From an uncultured Dehalococcoidia bacterium (lineage in GTDB: Bacteria; Chloroflexota; Dehalococcoidia; Lucifugimonadales; UBA3495), in assembly GCA_958296225.1 (NCBI GenBank), contig OY282456.1, forward strand, positions 3,814,523 to 3,878,522: a stretch of 64,000 nucleotides of DNA, read 5' to 3'. The notes beneath the pieces are model-generated. The model saw only the letters and a program-made list of their open reading frames with translations, made no database searches and had not been told where the DNA came from. This document shows, in pieces, positions 24,618 through 33,308 of this stretch (its first letter is position 1; every line of letters begins with the position of its first letter). The translations under genes were made by a program, and so were the position numbers.

Positions 24618-25853
24618 ATGTTTCTGATGCGTTTTACCGAACGGGCTTACGTGAACTATACCGAAGAGGACGTGCGCAACTCGCCCAACGAGGCGGTGCG
24701 GCTCACGTTCTCCAACTCGAACTTTAATCCGCAGGAAGGCCATTTCCTCTACAATATGTACCTGGACGAGTACGAGTACTCGGAGGAAGTGGGCTTCGAC
24801 GGCTTGATGCTCAACGAGCATCACAACACGCCGACCTGCCTGGGCGCGACGATGAACCTGGAAGCGGCTATTCTGGCGCGCAATACCAAGAACACCAAGA
24901 TTGTGCTCCTGGGCAACCCGCTGCCCATTTTTGACAACCCCATCCGTCTGGCTGAAGAGCTGGCGGAGATTGACATGATTTCGGGCGGCCGGCTGGTGTC
25001 CGGTTTCGTGCGGGGTACCGGCGTGGAGAGCCTGGCTACCAACACCAACCCGCTGTTCAACCGGGAGCGGTTTGAAGAGGCCCACGACCTGGTGCTCAAA
25101 ACCTGGACCACGCCCGGCCCCTTCCGCTGGGAGGGCAATCATTACCACTTCCGCGTGGTTAACCCCTTCCAGGTGCCGCTGCAAAAGCCGCATCCGCCCA
25201 TCTGGATTCCCGGCACGGGCAGCCCGGAGACGCTGGTGTGGTGCGCCGAGCGCAACTATCCGTACATCTTTCTGGAAACCGACCCGCAAGGCACCCAGGA
25301 TATGAAGTCCATCTACTCCGAAACTGCCCGCGAGCACGGCTATGAACCGGGGCCGGAGAACTTCGGCTACCTGGTGCGGATTCACGTGCAGGACACCGAC
25401 GAAAAGGCGTATGACGTGGGCAAGGGCTATATGGTGGGCAACATCGGCGTGGGCCGCATCCCGCTGCCCCGGGACTATGCCTCGCCGGTGGGCTACGGCA
25501 GCCGCAGCGACGACCCCCGCTTCCTGCGCCTGCGCGAGCAGATTCGCAGCGACCCGTTCCGCGTGGGCGGTCTGGACTCGGCGCACTATGACGAGATTCT
25601 GGACTCGAAGCGGTGGATTATCGGCAGCCCCGATACCGTCGTCAGCCAGCTGCGCGAGGTGCTCAGCTATATGCGCCCCGGCATCCTGGCGGTGTGGACC
25701 AACGACGGCTCTATCAGCCACGAGGACACCATGCGCTGCCTGGAGCTGATGGGGCAGGAAGTTCTGCCGGCCTTGCGCGAAATCGGCGAGGAGCTGGAGC
25801 TGACCGACCCCTTCCAGAAAGAGGGAGCGCAGCCGGGGCTTACCTTGGGCTAG
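24618..25853 (+). CDS. Luciferase-like (LLM class) flavin-dependent oxidoreductase
   Basis: FMN-dependent monooxygenase family. Motifs 'GFDGLMLNEHHNTPTC' near residue 60, 'RLAEELAEIDMISGGRLVSG' about 115, 'VRGTGVESLATNTNP' and 'PGPFRWEGNHYHFRVVNP' are characteristic. AGGAGG lies before ATG. 411 aa. Strongly similar to 29116-30243 along the whole length, which shows duplication. A plain alpha/beta hydrolase follows 104 bases later on the same strand; together they could oxidise a substrate and cleave the product, but no direct evidence exists. Confidence 0.88.
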   Translation: MFLMRFTERAYVNYTEEDVRNSPNEAVRLTFSNSNFNPQEGHFLYNMYLDEYEYSEEVGFDGLMLNEHHNTPTCLGATMNLEAAILARNTKNTKIVLLGNPLPIFDNPIRLAEELAEIDMISGGRLVSGFVRGTGVESLATNTNPLFNRERFEEAHDLVLKTWTTPGPFRWEGNHYHFRVVNPFQVPLQKPHPPIWIPGTGSPETLVWCAERNYPYIFLETDPQGTQDMKSIYSETAREHGYEPGPENFGYLVRIHVQDTDEKAYDVGKGYMVGNIGVGRIPLPRDYASPVGYGSRSDDPRFLRLREQIRSDPFRVGGLDSAHYDEILDSKRWIIGSPDTVVSQLREVLSYMRPGILAVWTNDGSISHEDTMRCLELMGQEVLPALREIGEELELTDPFQKEGAQPGLTLG

Positions 25854-25880
25854 CCACGGGAATTGCCACCCGCACCCCAA

Positions 25881-25904
25881 CCCTCTCCCAATCCAGGGAG
25901 AGGG
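25881..25904. repeat. Palindromic dispersed repeat, copy 1
   Basis: CCCTCTCCC AATCCA GGGAGAGGG preceded by CACCCCAA. Related copies occur at about 41630-41666 and 42424-42462. It sits between the LLM gene and the hydrolase. Confidence 0.75.
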
Positions 25905-25957
25905 AGCCGCCCGGTGGGATACGCAGAACAGTTGGAAAATTAAGGAGCGATGCACGA

Positions 25958-26737
25958 ATGGCGAATTTTACTGAGGAAACGATTTCGGTTGCCGGCAGCA
26001 ACCTGCAAGTGTACAAAGGCGGCTCCGGCGACCCGCTGCTGGCGTTGCACGGCGCCGGCGGCAACGCCGGGCCGCGGCGCTACGCCCACGCCCTGGCTGA
26101 GAAGTTCACCGTCTATCTGCCTTCCCATCCCGGCTACGGCGCCAGCGACCGCCCCGGCTGGGTGGAGTCCATGCAAGACCTGGCCTGCTTCTACACCTGG
26201 TTCCAGGAGCAGGAAGGATTGGAGAACGTGCGGGCCATCGGGTTCTCCATGGGCGGCTGGCTGGCCGCCGAGATGCTTGCCATGACGGGCCACGCTTTCA
26301 GCAAGGTGATGCTGGTGGGCGCCGCCGGCATCAAACCGCAGGAAGGCGAGATTACCGACATATTCATCATCAGTCCCGCGCAGGTGCGCGATTTGGTGTA
26401 CCACGACCCGGCGCAGGTTCCCGAATGGGAGGAACTGTTTGGCACGCCCCCCACACCGGAGCAGGCGCAGCAGGCCGAAGGCGACCGGGAGATGGCTATT
26501 CGCCTCACCTGGCGGCCCTATATGTACAACCCCCGCCTGCCGGCCAAGCTGGGCCGGGTCAGCATCCCGACGCATATCGTGTGGGGGGAGAACGACAACC
26601 TGGTGCCGGTGGAGTGCGCCGACCTGTACCAGCAGGCCATCGCCGGGTCGCAGGTGACGGTTATCCCCAACTGCGGCCACTCGCCGCAGATTGAAAAGCC
26701 CGACGACTTTGTGCAGACGGCGCTGGCCTTTTTGTAG
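25958..26737 (+). CDS. Alpha/beta-fold hydrolase
   Basis: Single-domain hydrolase, 259 aa. Oxyanion-hole region 'PLLALHGAGGNAG' near residue 27; nucleophile elbow 'IGFSMGGW' (GFSMG, Ser about residue 96); 'VWGENDNLVPVECAD' with the acid Asp; final His in 'IPNCGHSPQIEKPDDF'. The full Ser-Asp-His set is present. ATG 25958 has TAAGGAG 10 bases upstream; the frame is open farther upstream but that part overlaps the LLM gene. Substrate unknown; the position after an LLM oxidoreductase suggests a shared catabolic role. Confidence 0.85.
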   Translation: MANFTEETISVAGSNLQVYKGGSGDPLLALHGAGGNAGPRRYAHALAEKFTVYLPSHPGYGASDRPGWVESMQDLACFYTWFQEQEGLENVRAIGFSMGGWLAAEMLAMTGHAFSKVMLVGAAGIKPQEGEITDIFIISPAQVRDLVYHDPAQVPEWEELFGTPPTPEQAQQAEGDREMAIRLTWRPYMYNPRLPAKLGRVSIPTHIVWGENDNLVPVECADLYQQAIAGSQVTVIPNCGHSPQIEKPDDFVQTALAFL

Positions 26738-26779
26738 GCCGGCGCCGCGCCGCAAAAGCCGGGCCAGCGGAGAGCGACT

Positions 26780-27346
26780 ATGACCACGCCAATCATCGGT
26801 CAGGAACTGCTGACTGCCAACGACCTGCTGCGCCTGTCCAGCAAAGGCGTCAAGGGCGAACTGGTACGGGGAGTTTTCCACGAACTTATGTCGACAAGCG
26901 GAGAACACAGCGAAGTCGCCGCCGCACTGGCCGGCGAAATCCGGTCTTATGTCCGCCCACGCCGGCTGGGTCGAGTCTCAACTTCCGATGGTGGCGTCCG
27001 ACTGGAACGGGACCCTGACACGGTGCGGGAGATGGATGTAGGCTACTACTCTGCTGAAACGCTGCCGCTGGATGTGAGAGTACGCGGCAGCTACTACGAG
27101 GTTGCTCCCGACCTGGTAGCGGAGATTGTGTCGCCTAATGACCAGCCTCGGCAAGTGGCCGACCGGGTAGCGATGTGGCACAGCTACGGGGTGCCGCTGG
27201 TGTGGGCGGTTTATCCGGCGCTGCGGACGGTGGCGGCGCACCCACTGGGCAGGACGGCGGTCATCCTGGGAGAGGACGATGTGCTGGACGGCGGGGCGGC
27301 GATTCCCGGCTTCCAATGCCTGGTGCGGGATATACTTGACCCGTAG
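26780..27346 (+). CDS. Uma2 family endonuclease-like protein, short type
   Basis: 188 aa, no coiled-coil tail. Motifs: 'LTANDLLRLSSKGVKGELVR' at the N-terminus (typical Uma2 'ELVRG'), 'VREMDVGYYSAET' in place of the usual RxPDV, 'PDLVAEIVSPNDQP' with the Glu, 'VWAVYPALRTVAAH' and C-terminal 'VLDGGAAIPGFQCLVRDI'. The 'PDL...E(I/V)xSP' strand is the best conserved. The 'R-x-M-D' variation weakens the usual P-D, but Asp is kept. It lies 29 bases before the AAA ATPase gene, possibly in one transcript with it. Confidence 0.83.
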   Translation: MTTPIIGQELLTANDLLRLSSKGVKGELVRGVFHELMSTSGEHSEVAAALAGEIRSYVRPRRLGRVSTSDGGVRLERDPDTVREMDVGYYSAETLPLDVRVRGSYYEVAPDLVAEIVSPNDQPRQVADRVAMWHSYGVPLVWAVYPALRTVAAHPLGRTAVILGEDDVLDGGAAIPGFQCLVRDILDP

Positions 27347-27375
27347 CCGGCTGCTCCGCCGCCCAATAGGGGACG

Positions 27376-28506
27376 ATGATGAAAGTTCTGTCGCTCACCG
27401 CAAAGAACTACCGCAGCCTGCGCGATGTTACCGTTGCGCTGGGCAGCCTCAATCTGTTCATCGGCGCCAATGCGTCGGGTAAAAGCGCGATTTTGGATGC
27501 GTTGCGCTTTTTGAGCGAAGGCGTCCGCACCCGTGATTTCCGCGGGCCCGTCTTTTCGCGCGGCGGCATTCTGAACTTGGCTTGGAAAGGCACGGAAGCC
27601 AACCGGGTAGATCTTACCGTGGTAGTGGAAGGCGAGAAGCGGTTTGAGTGGTCAGTGGCGTTAGTGCGGCACGGGTACGACTTTGCTGTGCTGGAGTCAG
27701 TATATGAAACGCCGCGAGGGTCGCCGCGGATTGAGCTGCTGCGCGCCGAATCGGGCCGAGGTTCGTGGTGGTCAGGGGAGAAGGGGGAGACGGTCAGTCT
27801 CCTACAAGACTCGTCCGTTTGCGCGCTGGCCGCCGCTTCTGCCGACGCGTCATTCCCGGCACGTCAAATTGCCGAATTTGTGAGTAAGTGGGGGTTTTTT
27901 GACCCCAGCCCTTTCCTGTTGCGACGGGACTGGAACCTGCCCGATACCGGCGGATTTGACCCCTACGGCCGCAACCTTGGTGAAACGCTCTACAGCCTCT
28001 GGGGTACACACCCTGAAGTACTTGACCAGGTTGTTGAGGCAACCCAGTCAATTGTAGGACTTCCTGATTCGGTTGAACCCAGAGAGTCCGAAGACCGCTT
28101 CTATTTTGTGCAGCACGAACCTGGCCTGATGTTTCCGGTGAACCAGATGGGTGTTTCCAGCGGAACGTTGCGCGTACTCGCGTTGATGACCGCGCTGTAC
28201 GGACAATCCGGCACCGCCCTAATTGGCATTGAGGAACCGGAGAATTACATTCACCCTTTGGCAATGGAAGCGCTCGTTGAGCATATTCACGCCGCACGAG
28301 AGAGAGCCCAATTTCTGGTGACAACCCACTCGCCATTGTTGCTCAGCTACCTGGATGAACCGGCGGCGGTGAACATCGTCAAACGCGATAAAAATCTGGG
28401 TACCATCGTCCAGAAGGAGAGCAACCCGGACGGTGTGCGTCAGGCATTAGAGGCGTCCGGGTTTGGCTTGGGCGAGTACCATGAAACCAAAGGGTTCGGA
28501 GGCTAA
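27376..28506 (+). CDS. AAA-family ATPase (AAA15/21, SMC/RecF-like) of a putative defence pair
   Basis: ABC-type ATPase with Walker A 'FIGANASGKSAILDALRFL' at about residues 28-46, signature region 'GVSSGTLRVLALMTALYG', Walker B 'ALIGIEEPENYIHP' near 285, and 'FLVTTHSPLLLSYLDEP' (H-loop). The middle is variable. Such single-chain AAA15/21 ATPases are usually paired with a nuclease or effector; here the next gene (5 bases on) encodes a DUF4276 protein. Base composition is lower in GC than the flanking metabolic genes, compatible with transfer. 376 aa, intact. Confidence 0.86.
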   Translation: MMKVLSLTAKNYRSLRDVTVALGSLNLFIGANASGKSAILDALRFLSEGVRTRDFRGPVFSRGGILNLAWKGTEANRVDLTVVVEGEKRFEWSVALVRHGYDFAVLESVYETPRGSPRIELLRAESGRGSWWSGEKGETVSLLQDSSVCALAAASADASFPARQIAEFVSKWGFFDPSPFLLRRDWNLPDTGGFDPYGRNLGETLYSLWGTHPEVLDQVVEATQSIVGLPDSVEPRESEDRFYFVQHEPGLMFPVNQMGVSSGTLRVLALMTALYGQSGTALIGIEEPENYIHPLAMEALVEHIHAARERAQFLVTTHSPLLLSYLDEPAAVNIVKRDKNLGTIVQKESNPDGVRQALEASGFGLGEYHETKGFGG

Positions 28507-28511
28507 CGGCG

Positions 28512-29093
28512 ATGCACAAGCGCGTATTGGTCATAGCCTCCGGCAACACGGAACGACTGGCGCTGCCCCATTTGACGGCGCACTTGCAAAATCATGGCAT
28601 CGTCATAGAGGTTCGGATTCCACCCAGAAATCGTGCTATCACAGATAGGGAGGCGTACAACATAATCCAGTCTGCCCAGTACGATATGCCCACGCCAGAT
28701 AAGTATGTCGTGCTGGCAGACGCTGATGGCAAGTCTCCGGAAGCGGTTTTGCAACTTATATGCTCCGGCTTGTCGCGGCGGCTTGGCGAATACTTCGAAA
28801 CCGCAGTGCTGTATGCTTACGCCCAATGGCATCTGGAGGCATGGTATTTCGCTGATGCTCAGGGCTTGCGCAAATTTTTCGGCGGACGGGCGCTGGGGAG
28901 TGTGGATACCTCCCAACCGGACGGCATTCAGAATCCAAAAGAGCATCTCAAGCATTTGTTAGGGAATCGCCGTTACACTGCTCGGCTTTCAGAGGAGATT
29001 GCCCGGATGCTGGACGCCCGCACCATTGAGCAGCGCAGCCCCAGCTTTGCTCATTTCCTGGACAAAGTTCGCAACGGCATGGCCGGCGGCTGA
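28512..29093 (+). CDS. DUF4276-like protein, partner of the AAA ATPase
   Basis: 193 aa. It begins 'VLVIASGNTERLALPHL', where the Glu takes the place of the TOPRIM-like first acidic residue (GxTE), and continues 'DKYVVLADADGKSPE' (DxD) and 'YAYAQWHLEAWYFADAQGL', the 'hxxEAWfxAD' signature of DUF4276. These resemble TOPRIM-type metal sites, so nuclease or nucleotidyl activity is inferred from the fold only. It starts five bases after the ATPase stop. ATPase + TOPRIM-like pairs are the layout of known abortive defence systems such as PARIS and OLD/Gabija; this pair uses a different second component. Confidence 0.75.
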   Translation: MHKRVLVIASGNTERLALPHLTAHLQNHGIVIEVRIPPRNRAITDREAYNIIQSAQYDMPTPDKYVVLADADGKSPEAVLQLICSGLSRRLGEYFETAVLYAYAQWHLEAWYFADAQGLRKFFGGRALGSVDTSQPDGIQNPKEHLKHLLGNRRYTARLSEEIARMLDARTIEQRSPSFAHFLDKVRNGMAGG

Positions 29094-29115
29094 CTCACAA
29101 CTTGGAGATAATCCC

Positions 29116-30243
29116 ATGGACGTTTTCTACTTCACCGAAATGCCTTACGCCGAGTTCCCGGAGTCGGAGGCGGAAAAGTACCCCTCAATGCGGCTGACTT
29201 TTCCCAACACTTACTTTGACCCGGACACGGCCAGCGGGCTGATGAACCGTTATCTGGACGAATACCAGTACGCCGAGGAAGTGGGTTTCGACGGCCTGAT
29301 GCTCAACGAGCATCACAACACGCCGTCGTGTATGGACGTGGAGGTGAACATTACCGGCGGGATTCTGGCGCGCATCACCAACCGGGCCAAAATCCTGATG
29401 CTGGGCAATATGCTGCCTACGTCAGACAACCCGGTGCGGCTGGCCGAGGAGATCGCCCTGCTGGACGTTATCTCCGGCGGGCGGATTATCTCCGGGTTTG
29501 TGCGGGGTATCGGCATTGAGTCCTGGGCCAACAACACCAACCCGATACACAACCGGGAGCGGTTCGAGGAATGCCACGATTTGGTGGTCAAGACCTGGAC
29601 GACGCCGGGGCCCTTCCGCTGGGAGGGTACGCATTACCACTACCGGGCGGTGAACCCATGGATGCTGCCCGTACAAAAGCCGCATCCTCCGGTGTGGGTG
29701 CCCGGCACCGGCAGCCCGGAGACGGTGGAATGGACGGCGCGCCATCGCTACACCTACGCCGCCTTTCTGACGCCGCTGGAGGTGGCGAAAAACCTGTTCG
29801 CGCGCTACCGGGAATACGCCGCCGACGACGGCTGGGAGCCGGGGCCGGAAAAGTTCGCCTTTATGATTTGCGCCCACGTCAATGACACCGACGAAAAGGC
29901 GCAGGAATCGGGCAAGGCGTTCCTCTGGCGGATGAACTACCCCCTGCGGGGGCCGCGGGAATACTGGTCGCCGCCGGGTTACACTTCCCGGGCCGGCGCG
30001 GCGGCGGTGGCGGCCCGCCGTCCTACGCCGCTGCACGAGCTATCCTACGCGGAACTGCAACAACGGTATCACCTGGTGGTGGGCAGCCCGGATACGGTTA
30101 TCAAACAGCTGCGCCACATCCGCGATGAGCTGGGCGTGGGTTCCCTGTTGCTGGAGGCGCAGGGCGGGCAGCTGTCGCACCGGGACACGATGCGCTCCAT
30201 TGAGCTGTTCGGGAAGGAAGTGATACCGGCGCTGAAAGATTAG
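29116..30243 (+). CDS. Luciferase-like (LLM class) flavin-dependent oxidoreductase
   Basis: Paralogue of 24618-25853: 'GFDGLMLNEHHNTPSC', 'RLAEEIALLDVISGGRIISG', 'VRGIGIESWANNTNPIHN', 'PGPFRWEGTHYHYRAVNPW' and the C-terminal 'YHLVVGSPDTVIKQLRHI'. 375 aa from ATG 29116, preceded by TTGGAG. A start further upstream would overlap the DUF4276 gene and is rejected. The C-terminus ends 'SIELFGKEVIPALKD', the usual last helix. A stand-alone AsnC-type domain gene follows 34 bases later. Confidence 0.88.
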   Translation: MDVFYFTEMPYAEFPESEAEKYPSMRLTFPNTYFDPDTASGLMNRYLDEYQYAEEVGFDGLMLNEHHNTPSCMDVEVNITGGILARITNRAKILMLGNMLPTSDNPVRLAEEIALLDVISGGRIISGFVRGIGIESWANNTNPIHNRERFEECHDLVVKTWTTPGPFRWEGTHYHYRAVNPWMLPVQKPHPPVWVPGTGSPETVEWTARHRYTYAAFLTPLEVAKNLFARYREYAADDGWEPGPEKFAFMICAHVNDTDEKAQESGKAFLWRMNYPLRGPREYWSPPGYTSRAGAAAVAARRPTPLHELSYAELQQRYHLVVGSPDTVIKQLRHIRDELGVGSLLLEAQGGQLSHRDTMRSIELFGKEVIPALKD

Positions 30244-30277
30244 AACCAGCCAACAGCTATGGCACGGAGGTGCGACA

Positions 30278-30505
30278 ATGGCAGCAAACGCATACATCCT
30301 CATCAACGTGGAACCCATCAGGACGCAGGAGGTGCTGGAGCGTCTGAACGGAATCAGCGGAACGACGGTGCGCGAAGTCCTGGGGCCTTACGACTTTGTG
30401 GTGGAGCTGGAGGCGGGGACGCCGGAGGACATTACCCAGATTTTACGCCACCGGATTCGTCCTATAAACGGAATCAACAACACGGTTACCTGTTTGTGGT
30501 TCTGA
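30278..30505 (+). CDS. Stand-alone Lrp/AsnC ligand-binding (RAM) domain protein
   Basis: 75 aa: 'AYILINVEPIRTQEVLERLN', 'VREVLGPYDFVVELEA' and 'INGINNTVTCLWF' form the beta-alpha-beta-beta-alpha-beta RAM fold without any DNA-binding domain. Such small proteins sense amino acids or other small ligands and may pair with a full AsnC regulator. It directly follows the LLM gene on the same strand, so it may sense that enzyme's substrate (inference). AUG is preceded by GGAGG about 8 bases away. Confidence 0.85.
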   Translation: MAANAYILINVEPIRTQEVLERLNGISGTTVREVLGPYDFVVELEAGTPEDITQILRHRIRPINGINNTVTCLWF

Positions 30506-30538
30506 CCACGCCGTCAACGGACGACTTGGCGGGCGGAT

Positions 30539-32089
30539 TTACCTTCCGCGCCAGTCCAGCAAAGCGCTTTTCAGGCCCTCTACCAGCGGCTGAATGTCGC
30601 TGTCCTTCTGGGTCGCTTCCAAGCGGGATACTATGCGGCAGATGTCGGGGGCATTCCGGCGAATGGAACCGGCCAGGGTGCGCAGTTTGGACTTGGTTAT
30701 TTCAGAGATGGAGTCCGATGCGGAGTCGTACACGGCGTTAGCCCGGCTTATCAGCTCCTGCAATTGGCTTTGGTCGATACCGAGGGCAGCAGCACAGGGG
30801 GTAAGGTTTCGGGCCAGCCCTTTCCATACCCACACTTCGGGCGCGTGTTGACCGGGGATGAAAAGAATGGGTACATCGGTTTTGGCGGCATCCAGTATCC
30901 GGTCGGCGATACCGGGGCCGCCGACATCGCCGTCAAGGACGAAAACGAAGCTTTTGATTTGGCCGAATTTGCGGAAAGCCGCCGCATGGCTGGGGAACTC
31001 GCTGGCGCCCGTATCGGTGCCGATGCGTACTGAATCCGTTCGGATACCCTCCTGGGGGTACAGGGTGTCAAAGACGCCGTGCAGGATGCTTTCGGCGATG
31101 GCATCTTCGCAGAGGATATTGATGGCGTCGCCGGAGCGGCCATACAACGCATCCTGCACCAGGTCACGATAGGCCGGGCGCACGGTTACTTTGCCAGTTT
31201 CGTCACGGTCCAGAAAGATTTTCCCATTCTGAGGTACGGAGTCTAAAACTGCCGGACTGTGGGAAGTGACAATAATTTGCAGGTTGTTGCGAAGAGCAAG
31301 CCGCTGTAGCTGCAACATCAGCAGCTGCTGTACCCAGGGATGCAACCCGGCTTCCACTTCATCAATCAGCACCAGGGCCCCGTCGATTTGGGCAATTTCG
31401 TGGGACAGGCGCAGGATGGTGCGTTCCCCGGCGGCCATGTGGAGTTCGGAATAGGACGCTCCGCTTTCCTGGGCGGCAAACAGCAGGTCTTTATTGCCAC
31501 TGGTCAACTCCACAACTTCGGAGTATCTGAAAGGGAGCATTTGCTGGGCAAACTCAATCTGCGAGGCAGTGAGATGCGATTCTTGCGGAGCGGATGTCGC
31601 ACGAGACATGGAGAGGACGCCCCGCACTTCCGAGGGGTTGGAAAGGTTACTCAATGTCCTGAGATAAACCGGCCGCTCCGGCTGTCCGGCGCTTTTTCCT
31701 CTGGGGAAGCTTCGGTTCCAGCCCTGGCCGCGACGCCAGCGCATAGACATAGGCCCGTTTGTCGTCTGGTAATCGAACTCGATGATGATTTCCTGCATAT
31801 CATCGGCGCGCCCACCTACCTTGGGGCGGTAGTAAGGGAAGAGGGTAGATGGCACGAAGTCTTTTACGCCGGCGCCAGGGACTTTGTAAGCGCAGGCGGC
31901 GGCGAAAAGCACCGTGGATTTGCCGCTGGCGTTGCCTCCGGCGATGACGCTGACGGGATAGTCAAAGATGACACGCAGGTCGTCAATGCCGCGTATTCCT
32001 TTGAGGCTGACGCTGGACAGGAACTGCGGCATATGGGGCTTCTTGCCTTGCAGATTGCCCCACAGCTCGTTGAAAGGCCGTTCCAGCAT
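30539..32089 (-). CDS. OLD-like AAA ATPase with C-terminal TOPRIM-type part
   Basis: 516 aa. Walker A 'VIAGGNASGKSTVLFAAACA' near residue 45, signature-like 'MAAGERTILRLSHEIAQI', Walker B 'ALVLIDEVEAGLHPW' about 240, 'IIVTSHSPAVLDSVP'. The C-terminal third has 'NILCEDAIAESILHGV' (Glu pair) and 'SFVFVLDGDVGGPGIADRIL' (DxD), which fit an OLD-family TOPRIM nuclease. ATG 32089 has GGAGAG 8 bases upstream; a TTG at 32104 is the alternative. It begins right after the Ldh gene on the same strand. It faces the AsnC gene with about 30 bases between. Defence is the inferred role. Confidence 0.82.
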   Translation of the reverse strand: MLERPFNELWGNLQGKKPHMPQFLSSVSLKGIRGIDDLRVIFDYPVSVIAGGNASGKSTVLFAAACAYKVPGAGVKDFVPSTLFPYYRPKVGGRADDMQEIIIEFDYQTTNGPMSMRWRRGQGWNRSFPRGKSAGQPERPVYLRTLSNLSNPSEVRGVLSMSRATSAPQESHLTASQIEFAQQMLPFRYSEVVELTSGNKDLLFAAQESGASYSELHMAAGERTILRLSHEIAQIDGALVLIDEVEAGLHPWVQQLLMLQLQRLALRNNLQIIVTSHSPAVLDSVPQNGKIFLDRDETGKVTVRPAYRDLVQDALYGRSGDAINILCEDAIAESILHGVFDTLYPQEGIRTDSVRIGTDTGASEFPSHAAAFRKFGQIKSFVFVLDGDVGGPGIADRILDAAKTDVPILFIPGQHAPEVWVWKGLARNLTPCAAALGIDQSQLQELISRANAVYDSASDSISEITKSKLRTLAGSIRRNAPDICRIVSRLEATQKDSDIQPLVEGLKSALLDWRGR

Positions 32090-32104
32090 AAAGTGACTCT
32101 CCAA

Positions 32105-33181
32105 CTAAAAGGGGCAGTCAATCCCCAGCTCGCCGCAGGTGTCGTGGAACCAGTCCACCACCTCCTGGTGCAGGGGGATGCCCTCGGCGCGGCGGATGAT
32201 TTCCATTTCGGCCTCGGGCTGGCCGGCCACCAGTACGCGCTCCTCGCCGGGGGCGGGGCGGGTGGCTTTCATCATGCGGAGCCATTCGTCCATCTGGTCT
32301 TTGAAGTGGTCGGGGTCGTCAAAGCCGGCCACGTTGTAGGCGGCGACGTAGTGGCCGAAGTTGGGGCGGCCGGGGACGGCGCCGTAGCCGAATCCGGTCA
32401 GGACGCCGGCCAGGATGTCCACCATGCAGGACAGGCCGTAGCCCTTGTGGGAACCCAGCTCGCGGGTGCTGCCCAGGGTCAGCAGGGTGTAGCTGTCCGG
32501 CGCGTCGGCCTCCTCCATAATGGGGTTGCCGTCGGCGTCGGCCAGCCAGCCTGGTTCCAGCTTGACGCCCAGGCGACGGGCGATGCCGACTTTGTTGCCG
32601 GCTACGGTGCTGGTGGCGGCGTCGAAAACGAAGGGCGCTTCGTGGCGTGAGGGCACGGCAATGGCGATGGGGTTGGTGCCCAGACGCGGCTCAGCGCCGA
32701 AAGTCGGCACTACCGACGGGGGGCAGCTGGTCATGCAGACGCCAATCATGTCGTGCTCCAGGGCCATCATGGCGTGGTAGGACGCCATGCCCAGGTGCCG
32801 GGCGTTGCCGATGGTGACCATGCCAACGCCGACCTCATTGGCCTTGCGGATGGCGATGTCCATAGCCTTGGGCGTGGTGATGATGCCCAGGCCCCGGTCG
32901 GAGTCGATGCTGGCGGTGCCGGGGGTTTCGCGGACGACTTGCAGGTTGGGCGTCGGGTTTATCTGGCCGCCGGTGTACCCGTTGACGTAGCTGCGGAGCA
33001 TATTGGAAACGCCGTGGGAATCTACGCCGCGCAGGTCGGCCAGCACCAGCACGTCGGCGCCGAGTTGCGCGTCCTCGGGCGGCACGCCCATCTTCTCGAA
33101 CACGGCGGCGACGGTCGATTTCAAGTCGTCGCCCGGCACCATCGTAGCCTCATCCAGACTCACACGAAACTTGGGCAGCAC
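32105..33181 (-). CDS. Ldh family (malate/L-lactate dehydrogenase type) oxidoreductase
   Basis: NAD(P)-dependent 2-hydroxyacid dehydrogenase of the YlbC/ComC/malate (Ldh_2) type. Motifs: 'ADVLVLADLRGVDSHGVSNM' near residue 45 with the catalytic His, 'GNARHLGMASYHAMMALEHD' about 120, 'EPRLGTNPIAIAVPS' about 160, and 'STRELGSHKGYGLSCMVDIL'. GTG 33181 is chosen because AGGAGGTGTGCC lies immediately before it. The frame is open upstream across the promoter region, which is not coding. 358 aa. Substrate unknown. No other genes for malate use are next to it; the OLD-like gene follows without spacing. Confidence 0.87.
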   Translation of the reverse strand: MLPKFRVSLDEATMVPGDDLKSTVAAVFEKMGVPPEDAQLGADVLVLADLRGVDSHGVSNMLRSYVNGYTGGQINPTPNLQVVRETPGTASIDSDRGLGIITTPKAMDIAIRKANEVGVGMVTIGNARHLGMASYHAMMALEHDMIGVCMTSCPPSVVPTFGAEPRLGTNPIAIAVPSRHEAPFVFDAATSTVAGNKVGIARRLGVKLEPGWLADADGNPIMEEADAPDSYTLLTLGSTRELGSHKGYGLSCMVDILAGVLTGFGYGAVPGRPNFGHYVAAYNVAGFDDPDHFKDQMDEWLRMMKATRPAPGEERVLVAGQPEAEMEIIRRAEGIPLHQEVVDWFHDTCGELGIDCPF

Positions 33182-33250
33182 GGCACACCTCCTGACTGAT
33201 TGGCAACAGCGATTATGCGGGGCAGTATAGCACCGCCAGCCGACGCCCGT

Positions 33251-33279
33251 TTGCCTAACCGCCGCTATGCTGGCACAAT
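33251..33279 (+). promoter_or_regulatory. Promoter of the Uma2 gene at 33309
   Basis: TTGCCT (33251-33256), 17-base spacer, CACAAT (33274-33279). The start point should be about 33286, giving a leader of about 23 bases before ATG 33309. Confidence 0.5.
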
Positions 33280-33308
33280 AGGCGCACCTCACCATAGGGC
33301 GCCGCACG

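Noticed and set aside
30505..30539. Shared terminator between the AsnC gene and the OLD-like gene
   Set aside because: No stem with reasonable length in the 30-base spacer.
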